DNA of 64,000 nucleotides from Trabulsiella guamensis ATCC 49490 (GCF_000734965.1 NZ_JMTB01000117.1:150714-214713), one strand, 5' to 3'; shown: positions 45,850 to 55,181, counted from the stretch's first letter. Made by a program: numbers and translations. The notes: generated from the sequence alone by a model not told the origin.

Positions 45850-46633
45850 TTCATTGTTTACCCAGCCGCAACTTCAGGATCGCTACCGCAAAACAACTGA
45901 TCCGGTGCTGCAACTGGAAAAAATCAACGTCACTTTCGATTCGTTCTGTGCGCTGACCGATCTCTCGCTATCGATTGGTGTCGGCGAATTACGTTGTGTT
46001 ATCGGGCCAAATGGCGCTGGAAAAACCACACTGATGGATATTATCACCGGTAAAACGCGACCAGACAGCGGGAAGTTAACCTACGACCAGAACATTGACC
46101 TGACTGGGATGTCCCCCGTGGAAATTAGTCGCGCAGGCATTGGGCGTAAATTCCAGAAACCTACCGTATTTGAAGCCCTGAGCGTGATGGAAAACCTCGA
46201 AATTGCACAAAAAATGGATAAGTCGGTGTGGACCAGCCTGCGGGCGAAGCTTAACGGGGAGCAACGGGATCGGATTGATGAGGTATTGCAACAACTGCGT
46301 TTAACGGAATACCGACATCACCCATCCGGGTTACTCTCCCATGGCCAAAAGCAGTTTCTGGAAATCGGCATATTACTGGTTCAGGAACCGCATTTACTGC
46401 TGCTGGATGAACCCGCCGCCGGGCTGACAGATGCCGAAACCGAGTATATTGCCGAACTGTTTCGTGCACTGGCAGGGAAACACTCGCTGATGGTCGTGGA
46501 ACATGACATGGGGTTTGTGGAGTCTATCGCCGACTATGTGACCGTGCTGCATCAGGGGCAGGTACTGGCTGAAGGCTCGTTACGTCAGGTGCAGGCGAAC
46601 GAGCAGGTTATTAATGTGTATCTGGGGCGCTAA
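45842..46633 (+). CDS. urtD: Urea ABC transporter ATP-binding protein, UrtD (263 aa)
   Basis: This is an ABC ATPase with Walker A GPNGAGKTT, signature LLSHGQKQFLEIG and Walker B LLLLDEP followed by the His in VVEHDM. FQKPTVFEALSVMENL is characteristic of UrtD/LivG. It powers urea uptake together with UrtE. A short N-terminal extension (TQPQLQDRYRK) is not conserved in LivG. Confidence 0.95.
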   Translation: MTDSLFTQPQLQDRYRKTTDPVLQLEKINVTFDSFCALTDLSLSIGVGELRCVIGPNGAGKTTLMDIITGKTRPDSGKLTYDQNIDLTGMSPVEISRAGIGRKFQKPTVFEALSVMENLEIAQKMDKSVWTSLRAKLNGEQRDRIDEVLQQLRLTEYRHHPSGLLSHGQKQFLEIGILLVQEPHLLLLDEPAAGLTDAETEYIAELFRALAGKHSLMVVEHDMGFVESIADYVTVLHQGQVLAEGSLRQVQANEQVINVYLGR

Positions 46634-46635
46634 AC

Positions 46636-47334
46636 ATGTTGCAGGTTAAAGAGTTAAACCAGTATTACGGTGGCAGTCATATTTTGCGTGGTCTGTCGTT
46701 TGAAACCCCTCCGGGTGAAATTACCTGCCTGCTGGGGCGTAACGGTGTGGGGAAAACCACGCTGCTTAGATGCCTGATGGGGATTATTCCGGCAAAATCC
46801 GGCACCATTCACTGGCATGGCTGGCCGATTAATCACCTTAAACCACACCAGCGGGTGCAACAGGGAATTGCCTATGTACCGCAGGGGCGGGAGATTTTTC
46901 CTCGTCTGACAGTTGAAGAGAACTTGTTAATGGGATTGTCGCGTTTTCCTGGTCGTCAGGCAAAAAGCGTGCCCGGGGAGATTTATGAATTGTTTCCTGT
47001 TTTGCGTGAGATGAAACAGCGGCGGGGCGGGGATCTCTCCGGCGGACAACAGCAGCAACTCGCCATTGGTCGGGCGCTGGCCTGCCGCCCGCAGTTGCTG
47101 ATTCTGGATGAACCCACGGAGGGGATTCAGCCCTCGGTTATCAAAGAGATCGGCTCGGTGATCCGTAACCTTGCCAGTCGTGGAGATATGACGATTTTGC
47201 TTGTAGAACAGTTTTATGATTTTGCTGCTGAACTGGCAGATCAGTATCTGGTCATGTCGCGGGGTACGATCATCCAGCATGGCCCTGGTAAGAAGATGGA
47301 GGCTCAGGGCGTCAGGCAACTTGTGGCAATATAA
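46636..47334 (+). CDS. urtE: Urea ABC transporter ATP-binding protein, UrtE (232 aa)
   Basis: Walker A is GRNGVGKTT, signature DLSGGQQQQLAIG and Walker B LLILDEP followed by TEGIQPSVI, typical of LivF/UrtE. It starts 2 nt after the urtD stop and is the last gene of the operon. No terminator hairpin is obvious directly after it. Confidence 0.95.
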   Translation: MLQVKELNQYYGGSHILRGLSFETPPGEITCLLGRNGVGKTTLLRCLMGIIPAKSGTIHWHGWPINHLKPHQRVQQGIAYVPQGREIFPRLTVEENLLMGLSRFPGRQAKSVPGEIYELFPVLREMKQRRGGDLSGGQQQQLAIGRALACRPQLLILDEPTEGIQPSVIKEIGSVIRNLASRGDMTILLVEQFYDFAAELADQYLVMSRGTIIQHGPGKKMEAQGVRQLVAI

Positions 47335-47620
47335 TTATATATCTGCTCAGATGATACCCCCGGTACTCACTGGCAGTACAGAGCATTGCTGAGTGGTTCA
47401 GAAACACGCTAATGTTGTTATAAGACTGTGATGAAGTGTTGTGTAACAGATGGGGGCTGATATGCATATTAACTACGCCAGTTATTTATTTGCCAGTACA
47501 GGTGTCAGGGGGCAGCACGGACTGAGTTATTATTGCTTCATAAATTGTATTCGACTAACTCCGGGGCTTACAGGTTGGGCTAAATTATCATAGTGAACAG
47601 TAAAATGAATGAGCTTCTCC
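47335..47620. other. Intergenic DNA after urtE
   Basis: No ORF, hairpin with T tract, or RNA gene is evident between the urea operon and the IS2-like remnant. The stop-rich, moderately AT-rich sequence looks decayed. Confidence 0.5.
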
Positions 47621-47629
47621 TGACGCGTT

Positions 47630-47770
47630 AACGGCAGTGAAGAACCTTTAGGAAGCCTTCAATCACTATAAAGAATGGTATCCTCATTGTGCATTGGGAT
47701 ATCTTTCGCCGCAGGAATAACTGCGGCGCCGGACTAGTAATGAGTTAAGTGATAATAAGTGTATGAAAAT
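47630..47770 (+). pseudogene. IS2-like (IS3 family) OrfB C-terminal remnant
   Basis: One frame reads AFNHYKEWYPHCALGYLSPQE, stop, LRRRTSNELSDNKCMKI and ends at TAG. This matches the C-terminus of IS2-type transposase ([23 protein letters not shown] pattern) with an internal TAA in place of the tyrosine codon. The rest of the element and its inverted repeats are gone. Confidence 0.72.
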
Positions 47771-48316
47771 ATAGGGGATAAACCAGAAAACTCATGCGTA
47801 TACCGCCAGGCAGGAAGAGCATAACTTGTTCATTGACAACCGGGGGTATCGTCATGTGAGCTGACTTCTTTGCAATATGTATGGGGATCAACCCGGAACG
47901 AACTTTACTGACTCTGGGGTTTGTATCCAGAGGTCATTCACTGAAAGTAGAAAACTTGATGTTGTGAAGTTCACTGTACTGATGACGGGTAAACCCACTG
48001 GAACGCCAGACATGCAACATACTGATGCTTTTCTTCTAAAATGTATAGGTGTAGTTTCTGCATCCCTTTTCAACAATAAACAGCCTTCTTGAGATAAAAC
48101 GATGACAGCGAACTGAAATACAATTGGAAGATGAGTTGGCCGTAACGTTACTGATGATCTGGATATTGCAGAATCCTTCGAGAGGTAAACTAGTCTATTC
48201 GGATTAAAGCACTGAAATATGATAATACACATGCGGGAAATGATACAGGCATTCCTGGTGTACTTACAATACAATCACTCTCTGTTGTTTTAAGAGAATA
48301 CATCAGTCGGAGTACG
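47771..48316. other. Gene-poor DNA before the LuxR-type gene
   Basis: Short frames on both strands (47877-48092, 47888-48274) overlap each other, lack ribosome sites and have no recognisable motifs. I see no feature to annotate here. Confidence 0.5.
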
Positions 48317-48949
48317 CTACAGAATATGAGAAATTATATTACGGATACTGTGCCCAAGTTTTTTCTCAAGACGAAATTTATGGACATAAACTTTCTTCTC
48401 ATCGAGATTATCAATAACGATAGCCTGCTGGATATCTGTTCCTGATAAAAACCTGTTGAGAAGAGTAATTTCTTCAAAGTTTAATGTCCGACCACGTTTT
48501 TTATTTACAAGTCGCCCCATAAATAACTGCTTAATTTTTTTATCCCTAATTAATTCATCATCGTCAGCATAGATTACTCCATGAATGTTGTCACTTTTTT
48601 CAAGCCAGTAGTTTGCCAACGGAATCAGACTATTATCTGTGATAATGACAATGCGCATTCCAGTTTTTGTCAGATAATCAATCCATTCCTGATCGACAAA
48701 ATAACGTAGATTTGGAAGCGAAAAGTCGACAAAAACAAAAGGTGATAATAAATGATTTTTATTCTTTAGTAATAACGAATAAATAATACCTGACTTCAGG
48801 AAGTTATTGCCATCAGGCCAGATTGAAAAGACTTCGTAGCTACAGTAACTTGACCTTACTGTTTTATCAGGATATAACTGACAAGATACTTCACAACTGA
48901 TACAACGAATCGGACGACTGTAATTTTTCATCATTAGGAAAACCTGCAT
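48317..48949 (-). CDS. LuxR-type (FimW/FimZ-like) transcriptional regulator (210 aa)
   Basis: The C-terminal 65 residues form a GerE-type helix-turn-helix: LNFEEITLLNRFLSGTDIQQAIVIDNLDEKKVYVHKFRLEKKLG. The recognition helix is in KKVYVHKFRLEKKLG. The N-terminal 140 residues (FVFVDFSLPNLRYFVDQEWI, GMRIVIITDNSLIPLANYWLEKSDNIHGVIYADDDE) look like a degenerate response-regulator or receiver domain lacking a clear phosphate-acceptor cluster. Fimbrial regulators of this type are known in Salmonella and E. coli. Start may be ATG 48949, 48934 or 48931; none has a strong ribosome site. It stands alone, with large gaps on both sides. Confidence 0.78.
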   Translation of the reverse strand: MQVFLMMKNYSRPIRCISCEVSCQLYPDKTVRSSYCSYEVFSIWPDGNNFLKSGIIYSLLLKNKNHLLSPFVFVDFSLPNLRYFVDQEWIDYLTKTGMRIVIITDNSLIPLANYWLEKSDNIHGVIYADDDELIRDKKIKQLFMGRLVNKKRGRTLNFEEITLLNRFLSGTDIQQAIVIDNLDEKKVYVHKFRLEKKLGHSIRNIISHIL

Positions 48950-50240
48950 TATATACGGCCATTGTTACTAAAACGTTACAACCTTCTACGTTCCCATCAT
49001 TTCTTACCTGACTAATTATTTTGTGTCTTATTGATGGAGATAGTTAGCTAATTATATGCAACAATAATACGATATGAATTTTAAAGAGGATTAATCCTAA
49101 TGTGTTATGTATATTTTCTATAGAATTTATGAAGGATTCCGAACTCCATCTTAACTGGTAATTTAGTCGCCGGGTGAATATGTAAAGCTCAGTTAAAAAT
49201 GTTAGATATTGACAAATTGATAGACCAGGCCACTTTTACTGAAGCGTAAAGCATGATACATGATTGGACTGTAAATCCAGGGAACAGGCCATCCGATAAA
49301 CCTGGGGTGGTTTTCCGGTCTGTTCCCTGACCTCTACTCCGATTATGAGCATCAATTGCTGCTGCAATCTGAAGTTAACCCTGTGTCTCCGGCAAAAGAC
49401 GTTTAAGGACATTAATAGAGCCCTGAAGTTGGCTGTTTATTCGGGTATTTTACCTGGTTCATTACCATGGCAGATTAACTGCATCGTCAGTGAGCTAAAC
49501 TGGCTTTTGGATTGCTACTGGTCGATGACTCTGTCAGCATTGCCAGTTAGGTCGTAGTGAGAAACATTTTGCCATTAAGCTTCCGGTGCTGCTTTTGCCT
49601 GGAGTTCCACCTGTCGTTGATAACACCATCTTCCGGATAAAATGCCGCACCAGAGAGTGTAGTGGTCGGCCAGCAGATACAGGATGCTTCCATCGGACAA
49701 CGGGTATCGTTAGATGTCTAGTGTAGCTTACCTCAACTGTTAAGAAGGTTTTAAGTGGCACTTTAAAGTCAGAGGCATTCTTGTCAGTTTCTTATTGCTC
49801 CGGAACACCTTCAGGAACATGGTGCAGAGCCCTTGACTGACACTGCCGGGCAGTCTTTTGCGTCTGAATAATTAGCATCGACACAGGTCAGGTCATCCAG
49901 TATACCAGCCATATACTGCCAGCTGTAGTTATTGCGTTTTACCATATAGATCACCCGAGAATGGCGAACAGCACGAGAAACTATTTCAGGCTGGTAATGC
50001 GTCATAAAAACGTCGTGACATGAGTAGAATAACTGCCGCAGAGTAGTCAGGACAGACAGAAAAAGAACTATGTCTTAGTGTACCGCTGAGCCTGAAATCA
50101 TGTTTGTTTAACAGAACCTCATTCCAAATTCATAACCTTAAAATGGAAAAAATCTTAAAAAATAATGCATAACAGCACGAATTGCTAACCATAAAATAAG
50201 TAAGGTTATTGACTTCATGTATTGCCACGCCATAAATTAA
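48950..50240. other. Gene-poor, decayed interval
   Basis: There is no ORF I can support. Frames at 49345-49557 (plus), 49534-49761 and 49811-50005 (minus) lack starts with ribosome sites and show scattered stops in neighbouring frames, the look of old mobile-element remnants that I cannot name. No tRNA or terminator found. Confidence 0.5.
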
Positions 50241-50243
50241 ATT

Positions 50244-50459
50244 CGTGGTGAATCCCCCTGAGCGGAGGGGCGTAAACAGCACCCATCATGGAATGATGGT
50301 CGCAGAGTTGCCAAGAGGCGCGAGTCATGGTGGCTGGCCAAAGGCTCACCGGGAGGCACCCGGCACCACATACCCAGAGATAGATCGTTATATTTGCATA
50401 CTGTTTTATTTATTTTTCTTTCCCTTACACAGGCTGCCACTGATGGCGGCCTTTTTTTT
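50244..50459 (+). ncRNA. Candidate structured non-coding RNA with terminator
   Basis: A GC-rich island in AT-rich DNA contains three clean stem-loops: CCCC/GGGG (50255-50270), a perfect 7-bp CCATCAT/ATGATGG stem with a GGA loop (50283-50299) and CCGGG/CCCGG (50349-50363). It ends in a strong terminator: GGCTGCC, ACTGAT, GGCGGCC and eight T (50432-50459). No ORF of note is present on this strand across it. The first 120 nt recall a structured segment seen in lambdoid prophages, as far as I remember. It may be a prophage relic transcript rather than a working regulator. Confidence 0.5.
50432..50459 (+). terminator. Rho-independent terminator of the candidate RNA
   Basis: A 7-bp stem GGCTGCC/GGCGGCC (one G-U pair in RNA) with a six-base loop is followed by eight consecutive T. 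This is the best terminator in this region. Confidence 0.82.
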
Positions 50460-51390
50460 CGCGTAACAGTATTATCTGTAGCAACAGTACAAGAGTGAGC
50501 TCGTAGTGTTCTATTATTGGCTGTGATATCAATTATGTAGCGTATGTCCGTGCCGGCATCTTCTCTCATAAAGTTTGTGTTTAATAGACAGCTCGTCGCA
50601 GATAAGAAACTACGAGTGTACTATTAAAGATTTAGAGAAACCAAAAGGATGCATATGTTTTCTGAAAATTCTGATATGTGCCGTTGTGTCGATTTTTACC
50701 TGTTTGTATAGGTGATTTATATATACATGCTAAAAGAATCCAAGAATCCTCTTAATTTGCAATGGCTGGCTGGCAGTCGTGTATAAGTTGTTTCTCCAAA
50801 AAAAAAGAGAATTATCTTAAATGTTGGTTTGGGGGTTGGCTGTCTGCATTATATGTTTTATCATTTAATTCCTGAAGAGGCTCTATCTGCCATGAGGGGA
50901 TAATAATCCTACATACTGATAATCGTAGTGAGTTGTGGTTAGCCTGATTACATATCCGGATCCATATTGCAGTGGAGTAGTTCTGAAATTTAGTGTTCTT
51001 ATTGCAGTCATTTCCTGATTTGCCCGTCAACTATGATGGGCTTTTTTATAAGTGGCTCTCTTAATACTATTTTGGCTGTATAGGAGCCTGGTTAAAAAAT
51101 AATAAGAGTCGTATTTTTGAAATTGCACTGTGATATATACCTATGCAAGGGTGTTGTGGATGTATATTTCATTCATGTGTGGTAAGTATTTTTGCTGGTT
51201 TAACGGGGAAATATCTTGCTTTATTGTGATGCACATGATGAGTTTTGATGATGTAATGCTTCTGGCGAATATTTCTGTAATAACGAAACTGTGAACTATA
51301 CTTTCATTATTGACTTTATTCATGTAATATCGATTCGAACAGAGATAGTAATTTTTGTTATCATCTTTAAAATTGTTATGCAAGTACCCG
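50460..51390. other. AT-rich intergenic DNA
   Basis: No supported gene. It contains one terminator-like hairpin (51022-51047) and otherwise short frames without motifs. The right end should include the promoter of the DUF2913-like gene. Confidence 0.5.
51022..51047 (+). terminator. Terminator-like hairpin
   Basis: The stem GCCCGTC/GATGGGC (one G-U pair) has a six-base loop and is followed by six T. There is no ORF before it on the plus strand, so it may end a small RNA or be a relic. Confidence 0.65.
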
Positions 51391-52026
51391 ATGAAAAAAA
51401 ACAGCCCTCAATTACATCCGGAAAAAACCATTGCTGACCTGGCAAATCTGGCTTGGTGTGCGCAGATCAGCCTGCGACTTGCTCAACAAGACGGTCAGGC
51501 GCTTACTCCGCTGGCAATCCATATTTTTCTCATGAGATGGCTTACAGTAGCGCAGAAACAACGTCGTTTTCCACGTTCTGTTGCGCAGGACATTGAGGGG
51601 TTACTGCTTCTTGGGCGTAAGCGAGGGTACAGTGCGTGCCTGTATGATCGTTTGGTCTATCTCTGGAAGTCCTGCTCTGAAGCTGTCAATCAGCAGTCTG
51701 ACTTATTCAGGCTGACGTATGCAATTGAATATCTGAAATCTCAGGGCTGGCAAAACGTTGTTATGGCTGATAATGAGTGGGTACCATATTCATTTCAAGC
51801 AGAGTTTTCAGGTATGCTGGTACTTCTGGTGAAAAAATCTGAATTAGTGCAACACTTTTCAGTAGAAGGGTGGTTGCAAAGGCCAATTGATTTTTGGGTT
51901 ATGGGGCATATCGCCATAGTAAGCGAGACGCTGGAAAAATATGCTCTTTCATATACCATTAAAGAACAATCTCATGGATGGTGTACTATCACACTGAGGC
52001 CAAAGGTGGCGTTTGAAATACAATAA
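51391..52026 (+). CDS. DUF2913-family protein (211 aa)
   Basis: ATG 51391 (MKKNSPQLHPEKTIADLANLAWCAQISLRL) is preferred over upstream in-frame codons, although the ribosome site is weak. The segment ALTPLAIHIFLMRWLTVAQKQRRFPRSVAQDIEGLLLLGRKRG is the conserved front of DUF2913 proteins, found in Salmonella and relatives on virulence islands and plasmids. Function is unknown. There is no signal peptide or membrane segment. It stands alone, with a nine-G tract about 85 bp after its stop. Confidence 0.7.
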   Translation: MKKNSPQLHPEKTIADLANLAWCAQISLRLAQQDGQALTPLAIHIFLMRWLTVAQKQRRFPRSVAQDIEGLLLLGRKRGYSACLYDRLVYLWKSCSEAVNQQSDLFRLTYAIEYLKSQGWQNVVMADNEWVPYSFQAEFSGMLVLLVKKSELVQHFSVEGWLQRPIDFWVMGHIAIVSETLEKYALSYTIKEQSHGWCTITLRPKVAFEIQ

Positions 52027-52109
52027 GACGTTGCAGACTACTCGATCTGATTAACTTCTGTATAATCAAATAGTAAAAGAATATTGCTGTTTTTTTGCTT
52101 TGCTTTTTT

Positions 52110-52118
52110 GGGGGGGGG
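52110..52118. repeat. Nine-G homopolymer
   Basis: Nine consecutive G follow six T in an otherwise AT-rich non-coding interval 85 bp after the DUF2913-like gene. Long G runs are prone to slippage and to assembly error. Confidence 0.85.
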
Positions 52119-52514
52119 TGTTTTAAAATAAACTATTTGATGCCATAAGAATTGGCAAGCAGTTGCCAGGAATGCTCAACTAACTGGATAACGTATCTTT
52201 ATTTCATGTTATTATAAAAATGTTTATAATTAATATGATTTTTAATGACTCAATCTTGAACGATCATGTAAAACATCTGATACGGAAAGCATACGGTTTT
52301 CTCAAGGTTATTGTGGAAAATATTTTGTTAAAAATATGTTGCATGTATTGAATTATATGGCAGCAAAGCATGCAGGATTCAGTTTTAGTTGCATGAGTCT
52401 GGAAGAACGGCTCTGTAAATAATTTAGTGTTAGTTTATTATATATCGCATGGTTGCCTGTTTTAATAGATTGTGCAGAGCAGTGTTTAACTCAGCCAAAA
52501 CATAGAGTACAGAG

Positions 52515-52724
52515 ATGATGATAGAAAAACGTTATTTGTGTCCCTGTTGTGGTGAACGAACTTTAGATAAAAAAGGGCATTATCAGATATGCTGTGTATG
52601 CAAGTGGCAGGATGATCCAGTTCAGTCTTCAGACCCTGATTATTCAGAAGGGGCAAACTCAATGAGTCTGAACGAGGCAAAAGAAATATTTAAAGCATCT
52701 GGTAAAGATAAGAATAATATGTAA
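52515..52724 (+). CDS. Small CPCC-type cysteine-rich protein (69 aa)
   Basis: MMIEKRYLCPCCGERTLDKKGHYQICCVCKWQDD carries the CPCC motif plus a second C-C-x-x-C group, probably a zinc ribbon, followed by DPVQSSDPDYSEGANSMSL. This is the cysteine-rich CPCC family, often found near polymorphic-toxin loci and in immunity contexts. The start is ATG 52515 or 52518. No toxin gene is next to it in this window, so it may be an orphan. Confidence 0.75.
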   Translation: MMIEKRYLCPCCGERTLDKKGHYQICCVCKWQDDPVQSSDPDYSEGANSMSLNEAKEIFKASGKDKNNM

Positions 52725-52888
52725 TGACATGCTGGCCAGTGGCAAGGACAGAATCCCGTGTCAGAAGTATGTGAAAAAAGTTAGCATAATTACCTGAAAA
52801 GATTCTGCTTGTTGCTTTTCGTTTTATGTTGTACGGCAGTCAGGAGAAAAACAAGGATATAAGTGAGTATTGGCGAAAGGAATAAACG

Positions 52889-53509
52889 ATGGAAACTAAC
52901 TTGCTGCATGATCAAAACCTCACTTGCCGGGATAATTTTGTTCCGTTGATACCAGTTGGTGTGTCTAACCGGCATGTACATTTGTCACAGCATGATGTAG
53001 AGGAGTTGTTTGGAAAAAATCATGTCCTGAGGCCATTCAGGTCTCTGAACCAGCATGGTCAGTTTGCTGCACATGAATGTGTCAATGTCGCCGGACCAAA
53101 AGGCTTTCTGACTAATGTTCGTGTCTTAGGACCCTGTCGTGATGTCTCACAACTGGAGGTTTCACGTGCAGATTGTTTATCTATCGGCATAAGTGCCCCG
53201 GTTAGAGAATCAGGTTGTCTGGATAATTCGGCTAGTGCGTTATTGATTGGACCAGCGGGACATGTGATGCTTAATTCACAGGTAATTTGCGCCTGGAGAC
53301 ATATACACATGTCACCAAAGGATGCCATCTTGCTGAATGTTTCTGATGGACAAAGAGTGAAGGTATGCAGTGGCGGTGATCGTCAACTGACTTTTAATGA
53401 GGTTATTGTACGAGTTCATGAAGATTTTCAACTTGAATTACACATTGACACAGAAGAAGCAAATGCTGCAGGTCTGAAAAATGGGTCACTAGTGACACTT
53501 GCTTATTAG
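52889..53509 (+). CDS. pduL: PduL-like phosphate propanoyltransferase, orphan (206 aa)
   Basis: The start ATG 52889 follows AAAGGAATAAACG. PduL motifs include IPVGVSNRHVHLSQHDVEELFG with the zinc-ligand His cluster, GPKGFLTNVRVLGP, and ICAWRHIHMSPKDA with further metal-ligand His. PduL enzymes convert propanoyl-CoA (or acetyl-CoA) and phosphate to the acyl-phosphate and CoA, usually inside propanediol or ethanolamine microcompartments. Here no pdu or eut gene is near, and the N-terminus does not look like the usual encapsulation helix, so it may act free in the cytosol on acetyl-CoA. Confidence 0.85.
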   Translation: METNLLHDQNLTCRDNFVPLIPVGVSNRHVHLSQHDVEELFGKNHVLRPFRSLNQHGQFAAHECVNVAGPKGFLTNVRVLGPCRDVSQLEVSRADCLSIGISAPVRESGCLDNSASALLIGPAGHVMLNSQVICAWRHIHMSPKDAILLNVSDGQRVKVCSGGDRQLTFNEVIVRVHEDFQLELHIDTEEANAAGLKNGSLVTLAY

Positions 53510-53741
53510 AAGTTACTTTCATAACAGATAAATGAGGATGTCATAATAATATAGAAACCAGTCTGAAGTTAATGTATACAAAGTAAACTACGTAAGTATA
53601 ACTACCAGGAGAATATAGTAAGTATACTTGGATATATACTCATTCCATATTTACCTGTATTAAATTGATGTGGTGTTGAAAGTTAATTTATTTATGTGAC
53701 AGCTTTACGTATAAAGTAATTTTACACAGAATTGAGATGAT

Positions 53742-54227
53742 TTATTTATCTCCTGGGCTTTGTAAAGCTTCAGGAACAGTTTCTCCAGTCCGGCGCTGAG
53801 CAATCCAGCGACGGAGATCCTGTAATTCTTCATCCTCAGCGTTAGCCAGAGGTGTTAACTGATTGTTTGTCTCGCGATTATGAGGGGGGGAAATAGAATG
53901 TATTCGCGCAAGTTTTCCATTAATACTAATTACCCGAAATGCCCTGCACATACATTTACCTCCACGTGGTGACGGAACAAGGTAGCACTCTGCCTCGACG
54001 ACTCTGGAACCTTGTTCTGTCAGGTATTCCAGTAAGTCACTTGCTCTTCGCAGGGTTATATCAAAGGCGAGACGGACATCTCTGACTGTAACCGGAACAC
54101 CTCTTAGCAGAGCCCAGTGAGCAATAAGCATGTACAATGGAAGCCCGGCATAAGATTCTTCATTGAGTTCAGGTGGAGTACGGAAAGGTTGTGGTTTTCT
54201 GGGAGATGCTGATCGTTTTCTATCCAT
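53742..54227 (-). CDS. CaiF/GrlA-type transcriptional regulator (161 aa)
   Basis: ATG 54227 gives MDRKRSASPRKPQPFRTPPELNEESYAGLPLYMLIAHWALLRG. YMLIAHWALLRGVPVTVRDVRLAFDITLRRASDLLEYL is the CaiF/GrlA helix-turn-helix domain. GrlA activates LEE virulence genes and CaiF activates carnitine genes. A basic C-terminal part (KCMCRAFRVISINGKLARIHS) follows with a variable tail. The neighbouring regulators and envelope genes suggest control of surface structures, but the target is unknown. A seven-C coding run (plus-strand G run 53884-53890) might be slippage-prone. Confidence 0.82.
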   Translation of the reverse strand: MDRKRSASPRKPQPFRTPPELNEESYAGLPLYMLIAHWALLRGVPVTVRDVRLAFDITLRRASDLLEYLTEQGSRVVEAECYLVPSPRGGKCMCRAFRVISINGKLARIHSISPPHNRETNNQLTPLANAEDEELQDLRRWIAQRRTGETVPEALQSPGDK

Positions 54228-54510
54228 CAAATAAAAACCCTTTTCTGCTAATTTGCTCAATATTATCGCGTTACTGTATGTATGGATGGATATTAATATA
54301 CAATAACATCCGTACTCCATACGTGTCTGTTGATATTTATATATGTATAAAACTTAATCATAATAAGTTGTCGTGTTATTGCATATATTTGACTCTGTTG
54401 AGGTATAAAATATTATTACTGAATAACATCAATTTATACATTTTTCACTTAGCATAAATCAGATATATACATAATCAGCAACATCAAAACGAAGCGATTG
54501 ATTTATATGA

Positions 54511-55089
54511 TTACGCAGAGTCAGTTGCTATTCTGTCAAGTATAATGTCGCTCATTTTATATAATATAAATCTATTTCTCTTCATGCGAAGCTTATTAAT
54601 TATATTATATCGCATTCGTCCAATATAAATGTCATTATAATAAAAGTATGGCAATGTCAATCTTTTTTTATTTATGCGCTCGGCAGTAAGTGCTGCAATT
54701 GCGTTGAGATAAGAAATTTCTGATTTAGAGAATTTTACTTTATGTGTTTTATATTGGTTGTTTATCCAGTTTGTTTGCGGGTGGATTATGTTTTTTTTAT
54801 ATAAAGACTGTATTTTCAGGAACTTTAGATAGCAATTACATGTGATGAGAAATGTAATAAACTCATAATAATCATAAAGTTGAGTTGAAAGATAGAAGTG
54901 AATACGATGGCTTTTACCTGTGGCATGAGGTTCAATATTATTAATTTCCTTAATGACATAATGCAGGTCATTCCAGGTGAACGCGATGGCGATAATACTC
55001 TCTTCAAAAACACTGACCGGCAACTTACTATTTATAAATAAGTTGTAAATTCCGATTTCAGTGTAGTTGCAAAGTGATATTATCTTCAT
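54511..55089 (-). CDS. Probable LuxR-type regulator, divergent (192 aa)
   Basis: The C-terminal 70 residues (KFSKSEISYLNAIAALTAERINKKRLTLPYFYYNDIYIGRMRYNIINKLRMKRNRFILYKM) have the spacing of a GerE/LuxR helix-turn-helix, with YIGRMRYNIINKLRMKRN as the recognition helix. The N-terminal part (IISLCNYTEIGIYNLFINSKLP) resembles FimW/FimZ-like receivers without a clear phosphorylation site. Very low GC for coding DNA, suggesting acquisition. It stands alone and lies 70 bp from a perfect 9-bp dyad. It may be another fimbrial regulator, like the gene at 48317-48949. Confidence 0.6.
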   Translation of the reverse strand: MKIISLCNYTEIGIYNLFINSKLPVSVFEESIIAIAFTWNDLHYVIKEINNIEPHATGKSHRIHFYLSTQLYDYYEFITFLITCNCYLKFLKIQSLYKKNIIHPQTNWINNQYKTHKVKFSKSEISYLNAIAALTAERINKKRLTLPYFYYNDIYIGRMRYNIINKLRMKRNRFILYKMSDIILDRIATDSA

Positions 55090-55155
55090 GGTTAACTCTC
55101 AGTTCATGATTTTGACTTTAGTCAGGATACATGGTTAATTTTGAGCTAATATGCC

Positions 55156-55181
55156 GATTCAGTAAATGAGAATACTGAATC
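55156..55181. promoter_or_regulatory. Perfect 9-bp inverted repeat upstream of the LuxR-type gene
   Basis: GATTCAGTA and its complement TACTGAATC are separated by eight bases, 67 bp upstream of the start of the minus-strand regulator. A 9-8-9 dyad fits an operator for a dimeric regulator, possibly autoregulation. It lacks a T tract on either side, so it is less likely to be a terminator. Confidence 0.45.

Noticed and set aside
49345..50005. Frames thought of as transposase remnants
   Set aside because: No DDE motif or family signature could be read, so no specific element is claimed.
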